Positions 59,241 through 64,000 of a stretch of 64,000 bases of DNA are shown here, in pieces. The stretch spans positions 9,289 to 73,288 of the forward strand of contig CAZKJH010000001.1 of assembly GCA_964553035.1 (NCBI GenBank), in the 5' to 3' direction. The notes below the pieces were generated by a model. That model did no database searches and was not told the DNA's origin. It was given only the letters and a program-made list of their open reading frames with translations. Both the position numbers and the translations under genes were made by a program. This DNA comes from JBBQIY01 sp964553035. GTDB taxonomy: Bacteria > Verrucomicrobiota > Kiritimatiellia > RFP12 > UBA3636. The first letter of the stretch is position 1. Each line of letters starts with the position of its first letter.

Positions 59241-60071
59241 ATGAAACAAACACTTCGCTATACGTTAATGGTGGTACCGCTTGTCGGCGTGGCAGTCGTT
59301 TGCTTTTCTGTTGGACGATACACGGCTCCCGTCTCGACTCTCGGCACTATCGTAGAAATCGAGGCACCTGTCGTCAACAACGGCACCGGAGATAAGATTG
59401 CCAAGATCGAGCTTCTTTCTAAAAGGCTTTCAGATGCAGAACTTAAAATTCAAGAGTTAAATTCGGAAATTGACAAGCTTCTTGGTAAGGATCTACCACC
59501 GCTCGAACACGTTGCCAGTGCTGACGAGAAACAATCCGAAAACACCCGCGGTTCAAGAAAGTCTCGTGAAACTCGCGAACAAGAAATGGAACGCCTGAAG
59601 ACGGAAAACCCTGAGCAATATGCTGAACGTCTTAAAGCGCAAGAAGAAAGACAAAAGCGCCATCAAGAATTCATGGAAAAACGCAAAAATAGTGAAGACC
59701 AGCGCGATGACTTCTTTGCCAACGTGAACATTGCCTACATGTCTCCCGAAGAGCAGAAGGAACTCGCCACGTTCGTGGGAGAATATCAGGAACTGCGAGG
59801 CTTGCTTGATAAAAGCGTAGCAGGAGAGGCTCCAGACCGAGCGAAGCTTTTTCAGCTCGGGATGACCGTTATGCAGAAAACGACTGAAATTCGTGCCAGT
59901 CTGCTTAAAGCCACAGCGAAAGAAATGGGATACAACGATTCAGAAAGCGTCGAGTTTTCAACATCAATCAACGAAATTTATGGCGCAACTAGCATCATGG
60001 GTCCTGGCGGCAGCGGCTTGATTGATATGATGCGTCGCGGCGGAGGCCGTGGTGGCTGGATGGGGCACTAA
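59241..60071 (+). CDS. Membrane-anchored coiled-coil protein of unknown function
   Basis: 276 aa. N-terminal anchor or signal at about 8-28 (MVVPLVGVAVVCFSVGRYT). A coiled coil follows (IAKIELLSKRLSDAELKIQEL) and a charged helical region rich in Glu, Arg and Lys (residues 85-160). The C-terminus is Gly-rich (GPGGSGLIDMMRRGGGRGG). No domain recognised. Ends convergently towards cysS. Confidence 0.7.
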   Translation: MKQTLRYTLMVVPLVGVAVVCFSVGRYTAPVSTLGTIVEIEAPVVNNGTGDKIAKIELLSKRLSDAELKIQELNSEIDKLLGKDLPPLEHVASADEKQSENTRGSRKSRETREQEMERLKTENPEQYAERLKAQEERQKRHQEFMEKRKNSEDQRDDFFANVNIAYMSPEEQKELATFVGEYQELRGLLDKSVAGEAPDRAKLFQLGMTVMQKTTEIRASLLKATAKEMGYNDSESVEFSTSINEIYGATSIMGPGGSGLIDMMRRGGGRGGWMGH

Positions 60072-60107
60072 GATTGGGGCATAGTGCTTAAAAAGTTCCA
60101 TTGGGTA

Positions 60108-60147
60108 ATTGGATATTCCTTGTTCCCTATTGGATATTATCCTTGTC
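60108..60147. repeat. 21-bp direct repeat between convergent genes
   Basis: ATTGGATATTCCTTG-type word at 60108 and 60129, period 21 bp (second copy ATTGGATATTATCCTTG). Simple intergenic repeat; no function seen. Confidence 0.6.
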
Positions 60148-60176
60148 AGAATTCGGCGTGCCTTTTCGAACAGGCT

Positions 60177-61571
60177 TTAGGTCGGCGAAAGCTTTTGACC
60201 TTCTGGTGTGTCTTTAACCGTCCAACCCATCGTAGCGATTTCATTTCGCAGGCGATCAGACTCCGCCCACTGCTTCGTCGCGCGAGCCTGCTCGCGCAAT
60301 TTTAGGAGTGCTTCAACCTCGGACGAGACACTTGCCTCGGCACGCTTCAGGACGTTCAAAACTGTATCCATGGCATCAATGGTTTTAAGGATGTGAGCCG
60401 CTGTCGACGGATCCAGCGTGCCTGCCGCAGCATCCTTATTCCCATGATTGACGAGCATGTGGACGGAAGCAAGTGCTTCAGCCATGTTTAAGTCGGAGTC
60501 GAGTGCGGCTCCAAATGCAACCAGGGATTTTGATACCCATTCTGGAGCATCGCCTTCAGGGAGAGCACCAGTGGCCTTCTCTTTGGCTAAAGAAACAAAC
60601 TCATCGATTCTCGACAAGGCTGCACGTGCGCCGACAAGAGCATCGAACGTAAAATTCAAGGGCTGACGGTAATGACCGCAGAGAAGCACATAGCGGATTT
60701 CACGACCAGAATATTCCTTATCGAGGAGGTCGCGCAATGTGTAAAAGTTCCCTGAAGACTTAGACATCTTCTCGCCGTTGACTCGCAAATGCGCGCAATG
60801 CAGCCAGGTATGAACAAACGGCTTTCCTGTTGCACCTTCAGCTTGCGCAATCTCATTCTCATGGTGTGGAAATAAATTATCAATTCCGCCAGTATGGATA
60901 TCAAAACTCTCGCCGAGATACTTCATGGACATTGCGGAACACTCAATATGCCAGCCGGGACGTCCCCTGCCCCAAGGTGAATTCCACGCAATATCCCCAT
61001 CCTTATCATCCCACGCCTTCCACACAGCGAAATCGCCAACGGCTTCTTTCTCGTACTCGTCATTCGAGATACGAACGCCGGAACGCATACCTTCTCGGTC
61101 GAGACGCGCTAGCTTACCGTATTCCTTGAACTTCGAGACACTGAAATAGACGGACTTGTCGTCGGACTGGTAAGCAAATCCATTTTCGAAAAGCTTTTCG
61201 ATGAGATGGATCATTTCGGGGATGTGATCCGTTGCAGCCGGATAATATTCTGCTGCCTCAATTCCCAAAACCTTGAGGTCTAAAAAAAATGCATCCTTGA
61301 ACTTTTGAGTAAAGTCCGTCAACGGCACACCTTCAGCAATCGCACCTTTAATAGTCTTGTCGTCGATATCGGTCAGATTCATCACCTGCGTAACCTTAAA
61401 GCCACGAAATTGAAGGGAACGACGGAGGATGTCTTCAAACATATACGCTCGGAAATTGCCAATATGCGCAAAGTTATAGACGGTTGGTCCGCACGTGTAC
61501 AAACCAACTTTTCCAGGAACAAGTGGTTTAAATTCCTCTTCGGTACGAGTCAGTGAATTATAAAACTTCAT
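60177..61571 (-). CDS. cysS: Cysteinyl-tRNA synthetase
   Basis: 464 aa from ATG 61571; the frame is open 21 codons further, but homology begins at MKFYNSLTRTEEEF. The HIGH motif is HIGN in YNFAHIGNFR, KMSKS is in GEKMSKSSGN, and zinc ligands include YTCGPTVY and WHIECSAMS. DALR-like C-terminal anticodon domain. Lies 41 bp after the ispF stop on the same strand. Confidence 0.97.
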   Translation of the reverse strand: MKFYNSLTRTEEEFKPLVPGKVGLYTCGPTVYNFAHIGNFRAYMFEDILRRSLQFRGFKVTQVMNLTDIDDKTIKGAIAEGVPLTDFTQKFKDAFFLDLKVLGIEAAEYYPAATDHIPEMIHLIEKLFENGFAYQSDDKSVYFSVSKFKEYGKLARLDREGMRSGVRISNDEYEKEAVGDFAVWKAWDDKDGDIAWNSPWGRGRPGWHIECSAMSMKYLGESFDIHTGGIDNLFPHHENEIAQAEGATGKPFVHTWLHCAHLRVNGEKMSKSSGNFYTLRDLLDKEYSGREIRYVLLCGHYRQPLNFTFDALVGARAALSRIDEFVSLAKEKATGALPEGDAPEWVSKSLVAFGAALDSDLNMAEALASVHMLVNHGNKDAAAGTLDPSTAAHILKTIDAMDTVLNVLKRAEASVSSEVEALLKLREQARATKQWAESDRLRNEIATMGWTVKDTPEGQKLSPT

Positions 61572-61611
61572 AACGTAATTAGCGGAGTGAACAATCCCCA
61601 ACACAAGAAAA

Positions 61612-62088
61612 TCAATCGCGTTCAACCGTTGCAACCGCCTGAGATGCGATACCTTCTCTTCGACCGATGGCGCCCATGCCTTCCACCGTCGTCGCTTTTA
61701 CAGAAACCGCATCCATGTCTACACGCAACGCAGTGGCCAGCCGACTTCGCATTGCGGTAATATGCGGTGCCAACTTCGGAACCTCACAGATAATGGTAAG
61801 GTCAACATTAACGATACGCCATTTTGAAGCGGCAAGGAAATCGATGACGGCTTCAAGTAATTTGATGCTGTCAGCATCTTTCCATTTCGAATCGGTATCA
61901 GGGAACAACTTGCCGATATCACCTGCAGCTACGGAACCGAGAAGTGCATCCATCAGCGCATGAGTGGCCACATCAGCATCAGAGTGCCCGAGGAGTCCAT
62001 AGTCGTGTGGAATTACTACACCGCCGAGGACAAGCCTGCGACCCGCAACAAGACGATGAGCGTCATAACCAATACCTGTCCTAATCAT
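61612..62088 (-). CDS. ispF: 2-C-methyl-D-erythritol 2,4-cyclodiphosphate synthase
   Basis: 158 aa, usual size. GIGYDAHRLVAGRRLVLGGVVIPHD with metal ligands D and H, GHSDADVATHALMDALLG, and KATTVEGMGAIGRREGI. Step five of the MEP isoprenoid pathway. No ispD fusion. Confidence 0.96.
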   Translation of the reverse strand: MIRTGIGYDAHRLVAGRRLVLGGVVIPHDYGLLGHSDADVATHALMDALLGSVAAGDIGKLFPDTDSKWKDADSIKLLEAVIDFLAASKWRIVNVDLTIICEVPKLAPHITAMRSRLATALRVDMDAVSVKATTVEGMGAIGRREGIASQAVATVERD

Positions 62089-62099
62089 CGAGCAAGCCG

Positions 62100-62657
62100 T
62101 TAGTTAACCATGATCTTAACAAACCAAACAATAAGACCCATGGCGAGAAGGCTGAAAAAAATGATTCCGAGAAGCCAGAATTTACCATGTGCCTGTTTTT
62201 TCTTAAATTGCGTCGGCAAGACTTTGACCGTTAGAGATTTCGACGAGAGCGGTTCAATCTTCATCCCTGCTGATTCCCCATGAACAGGAGGCTCAACAGG
62301 AATAGAAGTGACGTTCGGATTCTTTACTTTATTCCCAGAGCCACCCGAGCCCACTGGAACGTCTTCTCCTTCCAGCGAAACCGTAAAGTCTCCAAAGGAC
62401 AACTTGTCGCCACGAAACACCTTCTCTTCGGAGACGATGACCCCATTGACCCGAGTGCCATTGGTAGAGCCCAAATCGCGAACGACATAGAAATCTTGGC
62501 CCTTTTTAATCGAACAGTGGCACCCTGAAACTGAGCCATACGGAATTACCACATTGGCTCGCTCTGCCGAGCGACCCAGAATTGCTTCCTCATTTGAGGG
62601 AAGCTCAACCTGAAAGGCGGATTCATCGCCTTCCGCTTTCGCGATCAGATATGCCAT
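62100..62657 (-). CDS. FHA domain protein with C-terminal membrane anchor
   Basis: 185 aa. Forkhead-associated domain at about 20-95 with ILGRSAERANVVIPYGSVSG and GSTNGTRVNG, the phosphothreonine-binding signature. A Pro/Ser-rich linker follows and one C-terminal segment near 160-183 (FWLLGIIFFSLLAMGLIVWFV), so the FHA domain faces the cytoplasm. It could read phosphothreonines made by a membrane kinase such as the one at 49070-50704, but they are not neighbours. Confidence 0.85.
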   Translation of the reverse strand: MAYLIAKAEGDESAFQVELPSNEEAILGRSAERANVVIPYGSVSGCHCSIKKGQDFYVVRDLGSTNGTRVNGVIVSEEKVFRGDKLSFGDFTVSLEGEDVPVGSGGSGNKVKNPNVTSIPVEPPVHGESAGMKIEPLSSKSLTVKVLPTQFKKKQAHGKFWLLGIIFFSLLAMGLIVWFVKIMVN

Positions 62658-62701
62658 TTTATGCCCTTTATCTATCCAGCTTTTTCAAGCTAAAAACAGA
62701 A

Positions 62702-63832
62702 TTACCGTGCCCACTCGGGCAACTCCTTCGGTTGGGCCTGCATGGGGTCAGAAACAACCGGTGCCTCAAGATTTTCAATCTGAGCCGCATCGCGAAGACC
62801 TGCAATAAATTCACTTCGAATTTTATTGGCAGACTCTTTGACTATGGATTCCGCGATCTGCTCTTTCACATCGTCGAATTTCACCTCGCCAGCTTCCTTC
62901 TTGGAGTCGACCTTGATAATGTGGTAGCCAAACTGAGTCTTCACGACCGGCCCAACCTCGCCGATCTTCTGCGTAAACGCTGCTTCTTCAAACTCTGGTA
63001 CCATTTGTCCACGGCCAAATTCACCAAGACTTCCGCCTTTATCTTTGCTTGGGCAGTCTGAATTTTCCTTGGCTACCTCAGCAAAATCTGCTCCTTCAAC
63101 GAGCTTGATGCGAATCGCATCGATCTTCTTCTTGGCCTCCTCATCCTTGGTGGCTTCATCAACCTTAATAAGGACATGGGAAGCTTCAACACTCTCGGGA
63201 GTTTTAACTGACTCTGGATTTGCCTCGACAACTTGATCGAATCTCGCCTTCACTTCTTCATCCGTTGGCTTAGGTAGATCGGCAATCTTGGAATTGAGAA
63301 GTTTTTCAATCCGAATATTTTTTGTGAAAAATTCTAAGAATTTTTCAACGGGCATATTAGACTCCTCGGCAATCTTTTCGTAAGTTGACTCTCCTCCTGT
63401 TACCTTAGCAAAGAAATCGTCGCGCTCCTTATCGGTTACGGTAATCGACTCCTTGTCGCATTCGCGCTCGAGAATAGCCTGCATCTCCAACTGCTGGATC
63501 ACACTTTTTCGGATGCTCACCTTCGCCTCTGCTTCATCGTCTGGCTTAATCATTTTTTTATTTGCTTTGAAAACGGAAGCGGCCATTTCATCTACATCAG
63601 CAGTCATAATTTTTATGGTCTTATCGATGAGCACTGAAACGCCTGCAAGTTCGCCTACAGGAGCAACAGTAACGGGTGCTGTAGTCGTTAGGGCAATGGG
63701 TTCCGCGATCGACTTGGCCTCGGCAGCGCAATCCGCTGTTGGGCAGGCATCACCCTCTGCATAAGCGTTGAGCGCGAGGAGAACTCCCAGAGTTCCAAAA
63801 ACAAATGCGTTAGAAATTCGTGATTTTTTCAT
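62702..63832 (-). CDS. Periplasmic peptidyl-prolyl isomerase, parvulin type (SurA/PpiC-like)
   Basis: 376 aa with a signal peptide (NAFVFGTLGVLLALNAYAEG). A helical chaperone region from about 60 to 215 (SurA_N-like: NKKMIKPDDEAEAKVSIRKS...). The parvulin domain spans about 220-320, with ASHVLIKVDEAT, DKGGSLGEFGRGQMVPEFEEAAF and TQFGYHIIKVD. Helps outer-membrane proteins fold in the periplasm. Confidence 0.93.
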   Translation of the reverse strand: MKKSRISNAFVFGTLGVLLALNAYAEGDACPTADCAAEAKSIAEPIALTTTAPVTVAPVGELAGVSVLIDKTIKIMTADVDEMAASVFKANKKMIKPDDEAEAKVSIRKSVIQQLEMQAILERECDKESITVTDKERDDFFAKVTGGESTYEKIAEESNMPVEKFLEFFTKNIRIEKLLNSKIADLPKPTDEEVKARFDQVVEANPESVKTPESVEASHVLIKVDEATKDEEAKKKIDAIRIKLVEGADFAEVAKENSDCPSKDKGGSLGEFGRGQMVPEFEEAAFTQKIGEVGPVVKTQFGYHIIKVDSKKEAGEVKFDDVKEQIAESIVKESANKIRSEFIAGLRDAAQIENLEAPVVSDPMQAQPKELPEWAR

Positions 63833-63956
63833 TGTAATCTTGTCCTTAGTATAGTGTGTTTGTGAGAATTTTTTAACACGAGCAGAGAATTGTCTACTAT
63901 TTCATGCTCAAGGTCAAGCTCCTTATGTAAAAAACAGCAATGCTTTCACGGCGTTT

Positions 63957-64000
63957 TCATTTGGCCTTCCTTCGACGCATAATCAGGCCGAGAGTCGTCC
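63957..64000 (-). CDS. Partial C-terminus of a leftward gene, possibly with a PEP-CTERM tail
   Basis: Only the last 14 codons are in the window. On the minus strand they read TTLGLIMRRRKAK then TGA, a short hydrophobic segment followed by a basic end. This fits the end of a PEP-CTERM sorting signal used by exosortase systems, common in PVC bacteria. The PEP motif itself would lie beyond the edge, so this is tentative. Confidence 0.4.
   Translation of the reverse strand, partial: TTLGLIMRRRKAK

Noticed and set aside
1..64000. CRISPR arrays, prophage or intact insertion sequences
   Set aside because: Searched by eye for regular spacers, integrases and transposases. None was seen, but the search was not computational.

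Overview
The window looks like chromosome from a Gram-negative, anaerobic or fermentative member of the PVC superphylum, most likely Kiritimatiellota or Lentisphaerota. This is inferred from gene content, not from a marker-gene placement. The supporting content is a URO-D-like protein, DUF4838 and beta-helix secreted proteins, a possible PEP-CTERM tail at the right edge, NfnAB-type flavoproteins, formate-THF ligase, heptose (LPS) genes, and intergenic regions full of short repeated words. No prophage, complete insertion sequence or CRISPR array was seen.

Layout. 0.1-6.3 kb: URO-D-like protein, an M19-like protein missing most metal ligands, an M28 peptidase-acetyltransferase fusion, and, divergent from it across an ACCGT-rich operator-like region, a class I and a class II glutamine amidotransferase. 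6.3-17.6 kb: carbohydrate and amino-sugar block with secreted beta-helix and DUF4838 proteins, a CE7-type esterase, a polysaccharide deacetylase, a GntR/LacI hybrid regulator, two Gfo/Idh/MocA oxidoreductases, NagB and a single-domain NagA. 17.6-24 kb: a beta-barrel protein cut from its lipoprotein leader by an in-frame stop, a surface-repeat protein, two copies of a 142-bp upstream region, then a leftward operon TolC / zinc-ribbon protein / HlyD-like adaptor / DEDD exonuclease with no inner-membrane pump. 24-32.6 kb: NfnAB, a NifU-like protein, tRNA-Gly(CCC), DUF2851, a lytic transglycosylase lipoprotein, a LolA-like protein and Fhs. 32.6-35.4 kb: a YjjJ/HipA-type kinase and a Dcm-Vsr deletion scar between two imperfect 84-bp direct repeats. 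35.6-42.5 kb: a phosphatase/DHQ-synthase-like pair resembling EboF-EboD, an 88-bp tandem repeat, HldA-GmhB, and an ECF sigma module. 42.7-54.7 kb: ProS, an HU/IHF protein, HisS-HisH-HisF, a secreted zinc-ribbon protein coupled to a membrane Ser/Thr kinase, and DUF3999-DUF2339. 54.9-64 kb: Rpe, LepA, a second restriction-modification scar, Maf, PgpA, a coiled-coil protein, CysS, IspF, an FHA protein and a parvulin.

How they fit together. The 10-17.6 kb genes read as a pathway: extracellular deacetylation, sugar oxidation or rearrangement, then GlcNAc-6-P deacetylation and deamination. HldA and GmhB make activated heptose for LPS. HisS/H/F, ProS, CysS, Rpe, LepA, IspF, PgpA and Maf are housekeeping. 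The most unusual features are the transporter-less TolC/HlyD operon with its embedded zinc-ribbon protein, the zinc-ribbon/kinase pair, the two independent restriction-modification scars, the in-frame stop in the lipoprotein/barrel gene, and the island-like segment at 32.6-35.4 kb.
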